DNA from: Streptomyces durocortorensis
GTDB taxonomy: Bacteria; Actinomycetota; Actinomycetes; Streptomycetales; Streptomycetaceae
Length of the DNA: 64,000 nt
Assembly (NCBI RefSeq): GCF_031760065.1
Contig: NZ_CP134500.1
Span: 5,208,001-5,272,000, forward strand
Direction: 5' to 3'
Shown here: piece by piece, positions 1 to 8,576 of the stretch
Layout: each line of letters opens with the position of its first letter
Position numbering within the stretch: position 1 is the first letter of the stretch
Program-made: the position numbers and the translations under genes
The notes under the pieces: generated by a model
Told to the model about the DNA's origin: nothing
The model's database searches: none
Seen by the model: only the letters and a program-made list of their open reading frames with translations

Positions 1-628
1 GCGGCTCCGCGACGCCATCGTCGGGGCCGTACGCAGCGGGGAACTGGCCGAGGAGCGGCTCGCGGACGCGGCCGCCCGAGTACGAGCCCTCGCGTCCTGG
101 ACGCAGAGGGCCCGGGGGGATGTCCCGGAGCCGGGCGCGGAAGTGCAGGAGGGGACCGCGCCCGGCACCGGAGTCAGCTCCGACATCGGCCTGGTGGCCG
201 CCCGCCGCGCGGTCCGGGTGACCGGCTCCGGCGACCGGCTGACCGAGGCGGCGTACGTGGCCACGTTCAGCCCGGTGGCGAACATCGCGGTCGGCGCCGA
301 GACCCCGTGGGGTGTCGCGACCGCCCTGACCGAGCTGCTGCCCGGCACCGACGCGGACACGTACACCGACGAGAGCGCCGACCCGGTGGCCGCGGCCCTG
401 GAGGCTGCGGGGGACCGTCGTATCGTCGCCGTCGTCCGTGACGAGCACCGGCACGCCTGGATGGGCAGGGCGCTCGACGCCTTGCTGGCGGCCCGCCCGG
501 ACACGGTCGTGGTCGAGATGGGCCTGCCCCAGTCGGAGCCCCGGGGCGCCCTGTACGCGGCCACCCACGGCGCGGCCCGCGTCTGCGGCGAGGCGGCGGT
601 GGAGGCGATCACGGACACGAAGCCCTGA
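1..628 (+). CDS. Glycoside hydrolase family 3 protein, C-terminal part (partial)
   Basis: The frame is open from the first base of the window to a TGA at 626-628, so the 5' part of the gene lies outside. The visible part begins with a helix rich in Arg, Glu and Ala (residues like EERLADAAARVRAL), which resembles the end of the catalytic barrel of NagZ-type beta-N-acetylhexosaminidases. A C-terminal domain follows, with patterns such as VAVVRDEHRH and VVVEMGLP, as in the second domain of GH3 enzymes. The catalytic residues are not in view. It converges on nagB, and the link with amino-sugar metabolism supports a role in releasing GlcNAc from wall or chitin fragments. The exact substrate is inferred. 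Confidence 0.7.
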   Translation, partial: RLRDAIVGAVRSGELAEERLADAAARVRALASWTQRARGDVPEPGAEVQEGTAPGTGVSSDIGLVAARRAVRVTGSGDRLTEAAYVATFSPVANIAVGAETPWGVATALTELLPGTDADTYTDESADPVAAALEAAGDRRIVAVVRDEHRHAWMGRALDALLAARPDTVVVEMGLPQSEPRGALYAATHGAARVCGEAAVEAITDTKP

Positions 629-667
629 GTCAGAGGCGCGGGTCGAAGCCTCCGGCGGCAAGATCAA

Positions 668-762
668 GCCCGTCCGGCGATCGAGGACAAAGCCTCTCGC
701 CGGACGGGCGGCATACGGCGAAGGGCCGGGACACCACCACGGTGCCCCGGCCCTTCGCCGTA
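668..762. terminator. Two tandem hairpins between convergent genes
   Basis: The first hairpin pairs 668-680 with 697-709 (13 bp). The second pairs 714-730 with 746-762 (17 bp). Both stems are perfect. They lie between the convergent GH3 and nagB genes and fit a bidirectional terminator. There is no T-tract, as is usual in Streptomyces. Confidence 0.8.
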
Positions 763-773
763 CCGCCAGGGGC

Positions 774-1559
774 CTACAGCCCCTGCCACGACGGCTTCGC
801 CGCATACGTGGCCCGGAAGTAGTCCGCCAGCTTCAGCTTCGACGCAGCCGCCTCGTCGACCACCACCGTCGCGTGCGGGTGCAGCTGGAGCGCCGACGCG
901 GGCACGATCGAGGCGACCGGCCCCTCCACCGTCTGCGCGACGGCCTCCGCCTTGCCCTCGCCGGTGGCCAGCAGGATCGGGTGGCGGGAGTCCAGGATCG
1001 TCCCGATGCCCTGGGTGATCACGTGGTGCGGCACCTGGTCGATGTCGTTGTCGAAGAACCGCGCGTTGTCGACCCGGGTCTGCTCGGTCAGCGTCTTGAT
1101 CCGGGTGCGCGAGGCGAGTGAGGAGCACGGCTCGTTGAAGCCGATGTGCCCGTCGGTGCCGATGCCCAGCAGCTGGAGGTCGACGCCGCCCGCCTCCGCC
1201 AGCGCCCGGTCGTACGCCTCGCACGCGGCCTGGACGTCCTCGGCCGAGCCGTCGGGGCCCATGAAGGCCGCCTCGGACAGCCCGAGCGGCTCGACGACCT
1301 CGCGCAGGACCACCGATCGGTACGACTCCGGGTGGCCCGCGGGCAGTCCGACGTACTCGTCGAGCTGGCAGATCCGGGCGCGCGACGCGTCGACCGCGCC
1401 GGAGGCGACCTTCGCGGCGAGCGCGCGGTAGATGGGCAGCGGAGTCGAGCCGGTGGCAACGCCGAGCAGGGCGTCGGGCTTGCGGCTGAGCAGGGCTGCG
1501 ATGGCCTCCGCGATCAGTTCGCCGCCTGCCGTGGCGTCCGGGACGATGACAACTTCCAC
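774..1559 (-). CDS. nagB: Glucosamine-6-phosphate deaminase NagB
   Basis: This enzyme converts glucosamine 6-phosphate to fructose 6-phosphate and ammonia, sending GlcNAc and chitosan sugars into glycolysis. From the GTG at 1559 the protein has 261 residues. The start was chosen because VEVVIVPDA is the usual beginning of the family and gives the usual length, although the frame stays open further upstream. The family motifs are visible: ATGSTP near residue 35, LDEYVGL with Asp67, and TDGHIGFNEP with Asp136, His138 and Glu143. These match the catalytic Asp72, Asp141, His143 and Glu148 of the E. coli enzyme at a constant offset. A DasR-type operator lies 31 bp upstream, so repression by DasR and relief by glucosamine 6-phosphate is likely. 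Confidence 0.95.
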   Translation of the reverse strand: MEVVIVPDATAGGELIAEAIAALLSRKPDALLGVATGSTPLPIYRALAAKVASGAVDASRARICQLDEYVGLPAGHPESYRSVVLREVVEPLGLSEAAFMGPDGSAEDVQAACEAYDRALAEAGGVDLQLLGIGTDGHIGFNEPCSSLASRTRIKTLTEQTRVDNARFFDNDIDQVPHHVITQGIGTILDSRHPILLATGEGKAEAVAQTVEGPVASIVPASALQLHPHATVVVDEAAASKLKLADYFRATYAAKPSWQGL

Positions 1560-1589
1560 GCTGTGCCTGCCGATCTGACTAGGGGAGCC

Positions 1590-1605
1590 GGTGGTATAGA
1601 CCAAT
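1590..1605. promoter_or_regulatory. DasR-responsive element (dre) upstream of nagB
   Basis: The 16-bp sequence GGTGGTATAGACCAAT matches the known dre consensus (ACTGGTCTAGACCACT type) at the central TGGT and TAGACCA positions. It lies between nagB (start 1559, minus strand) and the divergent SIS gene (start 1849), so it could control both. DasR control of nagB is established in Streptomyces. The site itself is read directly from the sequence. Confidence 0.85.
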
Positions 1606-1848
1606 CAAGTTCCCAATTTAGCAGAATCGGGCGGCCGTACGGTGAACAGTCCGCCCATCGGCCCGCACGCTTGCGCGCCCACCGGCCCGCCCGCCCCGGC
1701 CCGCTGGCGGGCCTCGGCAATGCCTGGTCGACTTGTGCGGTACGGAACGGATCGCGCACCCCCGAGGACGCACCCCCCGTGGACGCGCCTGCCTAGACGC
1801 ACCGCCCGTACGCCGACACCGCAGCCGACAGCGCAGGGAGGCCCCCAT

Positions 1849-2931
1849 ATGTCCGCCACCCCACCGGCCGACCGGAGCGGCCAGGGCGACGAGCCCGGCC
1901 GCATCATGTCCGGCGAGATGGCCGAGCAGCCCGCGATGCTGCGCCGCATCCTCGAACAGGGCGCGCCCCGCATCCGCGAGGTCGCCGCCGAGATCGCCGC
2001 CAAGAAGCCCCGGTTCGTGCTGCTCACCGCCCGGGGTACGTCGGACAACGCGGCGCTCTACGCGAAGTACCTGCTGGAGATCCGGCTCGGGCTGCCCTGC
2101 GGACTGGCCTCGATGTCCACCACGACGGCCTACGGGGCCAAGCCCGACCTGCGGGACGTCCTGGTGATCACCGTCAGTCAGTCGGGCGGCTCGCCGGACC
2201 TGGTGGCCTCCACGAGGGCCGCCCGGGACGCGGGGGCCGTCACCCTCGCCGTCACCAACAACCCGGACTCGGCGCTCGCCGCCGTCTCGGAGCACCACAT
2301 CGACATCCTGGCGGGCCCGGAGAAGGCGCTCCCGGCCACCAAGACGTACACCGCGTCCCTCCTCTCCCTCTACCTCTTCGTGGAGGGCCTCGCCGGGGTG
2401 GACGGTACGCAGGCCGCCGCGAGCCTGCCCGACCTCGCGGGCGCGATCCTCGGCCGCCGCGCCGAGGTCAAGGCGCTGGCCTCCCGCTACCGCTTCGCCG
2501 AGCGCATGGTGATCACCTCGCGCGGCTACGGCTACCCCACGGCCAAGGAAGCGGCGCTGAAGCTGATGGAGACCAGCTACATCCCCGCGCTCTCCTACTC
2601 CGGTGCGGATCTGCTGCACGGCCCGCTGGCGATGGTCGACAACATCTCCCCGGTGATCGCCGTGGTCACCGACGGCCGGGGCGGCGAGGCCCTCCAGCCG
2701 GTGCTGGACCGGCTGCGGGGCCGGGGCGCGGACCTGTTCGTGGTCGGCCCCAAGGCCCAGGTGGAGGAGGCGTCGGCGGGCTTCTCGCTGCCCACGGCCG
2801 GGGTTCGGGAGGAGTTGCAGCCGGTCCTGGAGATCCTGCCGCTCCAGATGCTGGCGTACGAGGTGACGATCGCCCGGGGTCAGGACCCGGACGCCCCGCG
2901 CGCCCTGGCCAAGGTCACCGAGACCCGCTGA
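1849..2931 (+). CDS. SIS-domain sugar-phosphate isomerase-like protein (GlmS C-terminal type)
   Basis: The 360-residue protein carries two SIS domains like the isomerase half of GlmS, with no glutaminase domain. The first SIS domain contains TARGTSDNAALYAKY near residue 60 and SQSGGSPD at 110-116, the loop that binds the sugar phosphate. The second begins around residue 210 and contains SRGYGYPTAKEAALKL. The ATG at 1849 was chosen because GCAGGGAGG lies just upstream; the frame is open earlier without a better signal. It is divergent from nagB and shares its dre region, so a role in amino-sugar phosphate handling is likely. Whether it is a deaminase, an isomerase or a regulator cannot be told from sequence. 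Confidence 0.85.
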   Translation: MSATPPADRSGQGDEPGRIMSGEMAEQPAMLRRILEQGAPRIREVAAEIAAKKPRFVLLTARGTSDNAALYAKYLLEIRLGLPCGLASMSTTTAYGAKPDLRDVLVITVSQSGGSPDLVASTRAARDAGAVTLAVTNNPDSALAAVSEHHIDILAGPEKALPATKTYTASLLSLYLFVEGLAGVDGTQAAASLPDLAGAILGRRAEVKALASRYRFAERMVITSRGYGYPTAKEAALKLMETSYIPALSYSGADLLHGPLAMVDNISPVIAVVTDGRGGEALQPVLDRLRGRGADLFVVGPKAQVEEASAGFSLPTAGVREELQPVLEILPLQMLAYEVTIARGQDPDAPRALAKVTETR

Positions 2932-3334
2932 GAGCCGAGATCCGCTGCCCACCGGGCCCCGCAGGTGATACGGCCCCGAGAACACCCGCGGGCCGCGGCG
3001 CCAGAGCGGGACCCTCAGCCCGCCCGGCACCGCAGCCCGGAGCTGCCTGGCCGGCGGTGTGCGGTGCCGTCGGCCACATGAGGCACCTTGCGCGGTCAGG
3101 GCAGAGAGCGCCGGTGCCTCGGTCCGCTCTCCTGTGCGGGGAGAGCGGGGTCTTGGTGAACTCATTGTGGACTAGACCAATTGCCCGTGTCCATCCGTGT
3201 GCACGACATTCTCCGGCCCCGCATCACGCCTGTCCATCGGCCTTCACCCGATGCCCCGCAGCTTGGCACGGCCGGGCGGGCCGTTCGGTTCGAACACGCG
3301 CGGTAACCCCAGGTACGCTCCACCCGTGCCCTCC
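2932..3334. other. Intergenic stretch before the sensor kinase gene
   Basis: About 400 bases without a convincing gene. Open frames here are GC-skew shadows without recognisable protein features. The only clear signal is the dre-like palindrome at 3166-3181. Confidence 0.6.
3166..3181. promoter_or_regulatory. dre-like site upstream of the PdtaS-type kinase
   Basis: TGTGGACTAGACCAAT resembles the DasR box, with the TGG and CTAGACCA core intact and one mismatch in the left half. It lies about 155 bp upstream of the kinase start. The match is by eye and binding is inferred. Confidence 0.6.
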
Positions 3335-4801
3335 ATGAACGACCTCGTCCGCCAGCACACCGCTCTGAGCGACACCGACCTTGAGTGGCTCCACCTGCTG
3401 GTCTCGGAGTGGCAGCTGCTCTCCGACCTCTCCTTCGCCGACCTCGTGCTCTGGGTCCCCACCCGCGACGGCACCCGGTACGTCTCCGTCGCCCAGATGC
3501 GCCCCAACACCGGGCCCACCTCCTACCAGGACGACATGGTCGGCCACCTGGTGCCGCGCGGCCGCCGCCCGCTGCTGGACGCCGCGCTGGACGAGGGCCG
3601 GATCGTGCGCGAGGGCGACCCGGAGTGGCGCGAGGAGGTGCCCGTACGGGTCGAGTCCATCCCCGTACGCCGCGAGGGCCGGGTGCTCGGCGTCATCGCC
3701 CGTAACACCAACCTGCTCACCGTGCGCACCCCCTCCCGGCTGGAGCTCACCTACCTGCAGTCCGCTTCCGACCTGGCCCAGATGATCGCCGCCGGGGCCT
3801 TCCCCTTCCCCGGCCAGCAGGTCGACATGGACGCCTCCCCGCGCGTCGGCGACGGGCTGATCAGGCTCGACGCCGACGGGATCGTCCAGTACGCCAGCCC
3901 CAACGGCCTCTCCGCCTACCACCGCCTCGGCCTCGCCTCCGACCTGGTCGGCCACCACCTCGGCACCGTCACCGCCGAACTGGCCCCCTCCCGGGGGCCG
4001 GTGGACGAGGCCCTGGTCAAGGTCGCCAGCGGTTACGCGCCCCGCGAGTTCGAGGTCGAGTGCGCGGGCGGGGTCATCCAGCTGCGGGCCATCCCGCTCA
4101 AGCCCAAGGGGGCCCGGATCGGCTCGCTGGTCCTGCTCCGGGACGTCACCGAACTCCGTCGCCGCGAACGCGAGTTGATCACCAAGGACGCGACCATCCG
4201 GGAGATCCACCACCGGGTGAAGAACAACCTCCAGACGGTGGCCGCCCTGTTGCGCCTCCAGGCCCGCAGGATGGACTCCGAGCAGGGGCGCGAGGCGCTC
4301 AACGAGGCCGTCCGGCGCGTCGGCTCGATCGCCATCGTCCACGAGACGCTCTCCCAGAACCTGGACGAGCGCGTCGAGTTCGACGAGATCGCCGACCGGG
4401 TCATCGCGATGGTGTCCGAGATCTCCCCGGGCAAGGTGACCTGCCGGCGCACCGGACGCTTCGGCATCCTCGACGCCGAGGTCGCCACCCCGCTGTCCAT
4501 GGTGCTGACCGAGGTTCTGCAGAACGCCCTGGAGCACGCGTTCGCCGTGGCCGACCACGGGACGGTGGAGGTCTCGGCCGTGCGCGGCGGATCGCCGGCC
4601 GAGGGGCGGCTGCTGATCAAGGTCACCGACGACGGGCGCGGACTGCCCGAGGGCTTCGACCCGAAGCAGGCCGGAAACCTGGGCCTCCAGATCGTACGGA
4701 CGCTGGTGGAGGGGGAGTTGGGCGGTGTGTTCGGCATGGTCCCGGCCCCCGGGCGCGGCACCCAGGTGATCCTGGACCTCCCGGTCCGGGGCGACAAGTA
4801 G
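3335..4801 (+). CDS. pdtaS: PdtaS-type cytoplasmic sensor histidine kinase
   Basis: A 488-residue histidine kinase without membrane segments. An N-terminal GAF-like domain (about 1-155, with EWQLLSDLSFADLVLW) is followed by a PAS domain (about 170-275, with GLIRLDADGIVQYASPN). Then come a HisKA_2 box with EIHHRVKNNLQ at 290-300 and a HATPase domain with DDGRGLPEGF and GLQIVRTLV. The order and many residues match mycobacterial PdtaS, which phosphorylates the ANTAR-domain RNA-binding regulator PdtaR. No PdtaR-like gene is adjacent, so the partner is encoded elsewhere. The ATG at 3335 is preferred, and a GTG at 3326 is also in frame. A dre-like site upstream suggests a link to amino-sugar signalling. 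Confidence 0.9.
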   Translation: MNDLVRQHTALSDTDLEWLHLLVSEWQLLSDLSFADLVLWVPTRDGTRYVSVAQMRPNTGPTSYQDDMVGHLVPRGRRPLLDAALDEGRIVREGDPEWREEVPVRVESIPVRREGRVLGVIARNTNLLTVRTPSRLELTYLQSASDLAQMIAAGAFPFPGQQVDMDASPRVGDGLIRLDADGIVQYASPNGLSAYHRLGLASDLVGHHLGTVTAELAPSRGPVDEALVKVASGYAPREFEVECAGGVIQLRAIPLKPKGARIGSLVLLRDVTELRRRERELITKDATIREIHHRVKNNLQTVAALLRLQARRMDSEQGREALNEAVRRVGSIAIVHETLSQNLDERVEFDEIADRVIAMVSEISPGKVTCRRTGRFGILDAEVATPLSMVLTEVLQNALEHAFAVADHGTVEVSAVRGGSPAEGRLLIKVTDDGRGLPEGFDPKQAGNLGLQIVRTLVEGELGGVFGMVPAPGRGTQVILDLPVRGDK

Positions 4802-4827
4802 GAGCAGGCGCGGGAGCGCGCACAGCA

Positions 4828-4865
4828 GAGCGGGCCCGGACCGTGGTGACGGTCCGGGCCCGCTC
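4828..4865. terminator. Terminator hairpin after pdtaS
   Basis: A perfect 15-bp stem pairs 4828-4842 with 4851-4865 around an 8-base loop. It lies between the convergent pdtaS and wblE genes and can serve both. Confidence 0.85.
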
Positions 4866-4977
4866 CGTGGTACTCACGTTGCGATGCGCTTCGGGGTACT
4901 GCGCGCTGCGACTCGAAGGCGGGGCTGTGCGTACGCTCTGTACGCGCCGCCGGGCTGAGGCTTGGTGCGGGGGTCGC

Positions 4978-5235
4978 TCAGGCGCTGGCGTTACGCGCCC
5001 GGTTGCGAGCGGCGCGGCGCTTCATCGCGCGGCGCTCGTCCTCGCTGAGGCCACCCCATACGCCGGAGTCCTGACCGGACTCAAGCGCCCACTGCAGGCA
5101 CTGCTCCATGACGGGGCAGCGGCGGCAGACAGCCTTGGCTTCCTCGATCTGCAGCAGCGCAGGACCGGTGTTGCCGATGGGGAAGAACAGCTCGGGGTCT
5201 TCCTCACGACAAACGGCGTTGTGACGCCAGTCCAT
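4978..5235 (-). CDS. wblE: WhiB-like iron-sulfur transcription factor WblE
   Basis: An 85-residue WhiB-family protein. The four cluster-binding cysteines are Cys9, Cys37, Cys40 and Cys46, followed by the G-V-W-G-G turn at 58-62 and a basic C-terminal tail rich in Arg. Family members bind a [4Fe-4S] cluster and the principal sigma factor, acting as redox- or NO-sensitive transcription factors. Start, length and sequence agree with WblE of other Streptomyces, the relative of mycobacterial WhiB1. It is followed at a distance by a lipid kinase gene and the sigH locus, the conserved Streptomyces order. Confidence 0.95.
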   Translation of the reverse strand: MDWRHNAVCREEDPELFFPIGNTGPALLQIEEAKAVCRRCPVMEQCLQWALESGQDSGVWGGLSEDERRAMKRRAARNRARNASA

Positions 5236-5554
5236 GGCTGCTACCTCTCCTTGGTATTACACGCTTGTTGCTTGTGAATGTGAACGCTTTCACGAATCCC
5301 CCCGCAGATGACGGGCCGACTCCCAGATGAACTGGGTGTGGTCTGTGAGGTGAGGAGGGGTTCTGGCTCTCAGTGGAGGCCGGTGTTGCGGGCCGTCCCG
5401 ATCGCCATGTAGAGATTCGCAAACCTCGGCGGCGGATACAACCCCTTCTGGAAAGTTTTTTTTGATTCCTCGGTGTCGACTAGGTCACAGCCGCACTTCT
5501 AAGGGGTGGGGGCCAGTCCAAACGTTCGAGTTAAAGGACTTTAGGCCCTTCCAC
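5236..5554. other. Promoter region of wblE and 3' flank of the lipid kinase gene
   Basis: Lower GC than the flanks, with a run of eight T at about 5456-5463. It should contain the wblE promoter on the minus strand. A 14-bp near-palindrome, GTGAACGCTTTCAC, lies at 5280-5293 about 45 bp upstream of the wblE start and could be an operator. No gene is supported here. Confidence 0.5.
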
Positions 5555-6523
5555 TCACACAATCACACGCAGTGCACGGCGTACGCCTGTGAACGTCACG
5601 CTCGTACGCAGTCCCAAGTGGTCGCCGTCCATCTGGAAGGGCAGTGGAACCTTTGAATGCAAGGTGAAGTCGGTGAGGTCGTGCAGCGAAACGGCGTGCT
5701 TGCCGCGCGGCCCCTTCTCGGGGCTCGATGTGAGCAGCTGGGTGCCGTAACGAGCCACCGCCGGAGTGGACAGACGCTTCAGTCCGAGGACGTCCAGCGC
5801 GGTGTCGAAGGAGGCCTTCGGCGAGGCGTAGACCGGACGATTGCCCAGGTAGGTCCAGGGGGCGGTGTTGCAGATTATGGAGAGCGCGAGGTCGGTGACC
5901 GGGTCCTGGCCGGGCACGTCGAGCGTGATCGTCCCGTGTCGCCGGTGGGCCTCGTTCAGGAACTGCCGCACCACCTGGCGTACGTACAGGGCGTGCGTCG
6001 ACCGCTTGCCGCCCTCGCGTTTCTGTTCGACCCGGCCGACCACTCCCGCATCGAAGCCGAGTCCGGCACAGAAAGTGAACCAGCGTTCGGGGACGGACTC
6101 GTCCTCGGTGCCCGGGGTGCCGGCCGCGAGCCCCAGGCCGACCGTGCGTTCGGTCCGGTTCTCCAGGGCGTCCAGGATCGCGCCGGTCGCCTCGACCGCG
6201 TCGTTGGGCAGCCCCAGGGCGCGCGCGAAGACATTGGTGGAGCCGCCGGGAACCACGGCGAGCCTCGGCAGCCGGTCCACGTCCGGGCCCCGGTGCAGCA
6301 GCCCGTTCACGACCTCGTTCACCGTGCCGTCGCCGCCGAGGGCGACCACCAGGTCGATGTCGTCGCTGTCCGCGGCCCGCCGCCCCAGATCCCGTGCGTG
6401 CCCCCGGTACTCCGTGGTCACCGCCTCCAGCTTCATCTCGCTGGCCAGCGCGTGGATCAACACGTCACGGGTGCGCGCACTGGTGGTGGTAGCAGCTGGG
6501 TTGACCACGAGGAGTGCGCGCAT
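5555..6523 (-). CDS. Diacylglycerol/lipid kinase family protein
   Basis: A 322-residue member of the DagK/YegS lipid kinase family. The N-terminal nucleotide-binding domain starts with RALLVVNPAA and carries the GGDGT motif at 63-67, followed by VVPGGSTNVFARALGLP. A C-terminal beta-sandwich domain completes the fold. Family members phosphorylate diacylglycerol, or sometimes sphingoid or other lipids, with ATP. In Streptomyces this gene typically sits between wblE and sigH, as here. The true lipid substrate is not known from sequence. Confidence 0.88.
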   Translation of the reverse strand: MRALLVVNPAATTTSARTRDVLIHALASEMKLEAVTTEYRGHARDLGRRAADSDDIDLVVALGGDGTVNEVVNGLLHRGPDVDRLPRLAVVPGGSTNVFARALGLPNDAVEATGAILDALENRTERTVGLGLAAGTPGTEDESVPERWFTFCAGLGFDAGVVGRVEQKREGGKRSTHALYVRQVVRQFLNEAHRRHGTITLDVPGQDPVTDLALSIICNTAPWTYLGNRPVYASPKASFDTALDVLGLKRLSTPAVARYGTQLLTSSPEKGPRGKHAVSLHDLTDFTLHSKVPLPFQMDGDHLGLRTSVTFTGVRRALRVIV

Positions 6524-6688
6524 GCCCGCCAGCCTACCTACCGGGCGGTTCGGTCCAGTAGTCCCGGTTCGCTGTGCTCCCCGCCGGTGACGCCCCGTGA
6601 CCGCCGCTCTCCTCCCGCGTACGCGACGGGGAGGGGGCCGCGCACCCCGGCTTCACTTCCGGCCCTCCGGGATGCCAACCTGAAGGGC

Positions 6689-7138
6689 GTGAGCACTGAA
6701 GCGACCTCGCCCTCCCCCTCGCCCGCCGTGACGGAGCGCCCGCGAAGGATCACCCTCCTCGCCGGGATCAACGCCCTCGAAGGCGCGGCGCTCGCCATCG
6801 GCGGGATCTACCTGCTGGTCATGGGGCTGCTCGGCCGCCTCGAAAGCACCCAGCAGGCGGAGACGGTCGGCATCACCCTGATCGCTCTGGGCGCCATTCC
6901 GCTGCTCGCCGCCCGCGGGCTGATGCTGCTGCGCAGCTGGAGCCGGGGCCCCGCGCTGATCACGCAGATCATGGCGCTGCCGGTGGCCTGGACGCTGCTG
7001 CGGTCGCAGGGCGCGCTGATCCCCACCGGGATCGTCCTCGCGGTGGTCGCCGTGACCGGTCTGGTGCTCGTCCTGAACCCGGCGACCACCGAGATCCTGG
7101 GCATCCGCCGGGGACCCGCGAAGACCCCCGACGCCTGA
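6689..7138 (+). CDS. Small integral membrane protein, four predicted helices
   Basis: A 149-residue protein with a polar Ser/Pro-rich N-terminus (about 20 residues) followed by four hydrophobic segments: one with LLAGINALEGAALAIGGIYL, one with VGITLIALGAIPLLAARG, one with ALITQIMALPVAW, and one with LIPTGIVLAVVAVTGLVLVL. The GTG at 6689 is chosen because the protein-like sequence begins there; upstream codons are antisense to the lipid kinase. It converges on sigH. The family is conserved at this position in Streptomyces but has no known function. Confidence 0.75.
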   Translation: MSTEATSPSPSPAVTERPRRITLLAGINALEGAALAIGGIYLLVMGLLGRLESTQQAETVGITLIALGAIPLLAARGLMLLRSWSRGPALITQIMALPVAWTLLRSQGALIPTGIVLAVVAVTGLVLVLNPATTEILGIRRGPAKTPDA

Positions 7139-7209
7139 GTCCGGCAGGACCCGGGGGCCACTGGGCCCACGGGGACCACTCCAGGTGGGCTGCTCCTGAC
7201 TCCCGGGCG

Positions 7210-8166
7210 TTACTCCTCGACGAGCAGCCGCTCGCGCAGCTGCGCCAGGGTGCGGGCCAGCAGCCGCGAGACGTGCATCTGAGAGATGCCGACCTCCTGG
7301 GCGATCTGCGACTGGGTCATGTTGCCGAAGAAGCGCAGCAGCAGGATGCGCTTCTCGCGCGGCGGCAGGTCCTCCAGGAGCGGCTTGAGGGACTCCCGGT
7401 ACTCCACGCCCTCCAGGGCCTCGTCCTCCGAGCCCAGGGTGTCCGCGACGGCGGGGGACTCGTCGTCGGTGTCCGGCACGTCCAGCGACAGCGTGCTGTA
7501 CGCGTTGGCGGACTCCAGGCCCTCCAGCACCTCCTCCTCGGAGATGCCGAGCCGCTCGGCCAGCTCGTGCACGGTCGGTGAGCGGCCGTGCTGCTGGGAG
7601 AGCTCCGCGGTGGCCGTGGTCAGCGAAAGCCGCAGCTCCTGGAGGCGTCGCGGCACCCGCACCGCCCAGCCCTTGTCCCGGAAGTGGCGCTTGATCTCGC
7701 CGACCACCGTGGGGGTCGCGTACGTCGAGAACTCCACACCCCGGTCCGGGTCGAACCGGTCCACCGACTTGATCAGCCCGATGGTGGCGACCTGGGTCAG
7801 GTCGTCCAGGGGCTCGCCGCGGTTGCGGAAGCGGCGGGCCAGATGCTCGACCAGCGGCAGATGCATACGCACCAGCCGATTGCGCAGCTCGGCCTTCTCC
7901 GCGGAGCCGTCGGGCAGCTCCCGCAACTCTATGAACAGGGCCCGCGCCCCGCTGCGGTCGTGTGGATCGTGGTGCCCGTGCTCGCTCATCTGGCCCGCCC
8001 GCTCTGCCTGCGACTGCTGCTCCACCGCGACGTTGAGGCTCTCGGGCCCGTCCGCTCCGTCCACCGGATGCGGCCGGGCCTGTTGCTCCGGGATGCCTGC
8101 TGGGCGCACCACCCCGGGTCGGATCGTCTCGTCCCGCACAGGACCGTCCCCGTTCCCGTCGCTCAC
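7210..8166 (-). CDS. sigH: RNA polymerase sigma factor SigH (SigB/SigF type)
   Basis: A 318-residue stress and development sigma factor of the SigB/SigF group. After a non-conserved extension of about 75 residues, region 2 contains NRLVRMHLPLVEHLARRF and the DDLTQVATIGLIKSVDRFDP segment. Region 3 (HELAERLGI) and region 4, with a C-terminal helix-turn-helix (QSQIAQEVGISQMHVSRLL), follow. The GTG start at 8166 overlaps the stop of prsH by four bases, indicating translational coupling. An internal ATG at 7989 (MSEHGHHD) would give the shorter product; several SigH forms are known in S. coelicolor. Activity is controlled by the anti-sigma factor encoded just upstream. Confidence 0.93.
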   Translation of the reverse strand: MSDGNGDGPVRDETIRPGVVRPAGIPEQQARPHPVDGADGPESLNVAVEQQSQAERAGQMSEHGHHDPHDRSGARALFIELRELPDGSAEKAELRNRLVRMHLPLVEHLARRFRNRGEPLDDLTQVATIGLIKSVDRFDPDRGVEFSTYATPTVVGEIKRHFRDKGWAVRVPRRLQELRLSLTTATAELSQQHGRSPTVHELAERLGISEEEVLEGLESANAYSTLSLDVPDTDDESPAVADTLGSEDEALEGVEYRESLKPLLEDLPPREKRILLLRFFGNMTQSQIAQEVGISQMHVSRLLARTLAQLRERLLVEE

Positions 8167-8576
8167 GCCGGCCCGGGGCCCGCGCCGCGCTGTTTGTAGA
8201 GGCTGATGCTGACCGTACGGTCATCGGCGACCGTGGACTCGACCTTGCCCGCGAGTGCGGAGAGCACCGTCCAGGCGAAGGTGTCGCGCTCGGGCGCCCG
8301 GCCGTCCGTCGTGGGGGCCGACACCGTCACTTCGAGGGAGTCGTCGACGAGACGGAAGACGCAGCTGAGGACGGAGCCCGGCACGGCCTGCTGAAGCAGG
8401 ATCGCGCAGGCCTCGTCGACCGCGATACGAAGATCCTCGATCTCGTCGAGAGTGAAGTCCAAACGCGCTGCGAGACCGGCCGTGGCCGTTCGCAGCACCG
8501 ACAGGTAGGCACCCGCAGCGGGCAGCCGGACTTCCACGAAGTCCTGATTCCCGGGCTCGCCTGCGATCTGGGACAC
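8163..8576 (-). CDS. prsH: Anti-sigma factor PrsH (UshX), HATPase/serine kinase fold
   Basis: A 137-residue RsbW-like anti-sigma factor. The fold is of the Bergerat ATPase type, with DEIEDLRIAVDEACAILLQ containing the N-box-like acidic helix. It holds SigH inactive by binding, as shown for S. coelicolor. The GTG at 8576 is preferred because GGAGGTGAG lies five bases upstream; the frame is open to 8744 but that part looks non-coding. The stop overlaps the sigH start (GTGA), so the two proteins are made together in a coupled operon. Confidence 0.88.
   Translation of the reverse strand: MSQIAGEPGNQDFVEVRLPAAGAYLSVLRTATAGLAARLDFTLDEIEDLRIAVDEACAILLQQAVPGSVLSCVFRLVDDSLEVTVSAPTTDGRAPERDTFAWTVLSALAGKVESTVADDRTVSISLYKQRGAGPGPA

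Noticed and set aside
5426..5468. A SigR-type promoter for wblE (GGAAT ... GTT)
   Set aside because: The spacing between the two boxes on the minus strand is about 22 bases rather than 18-19.
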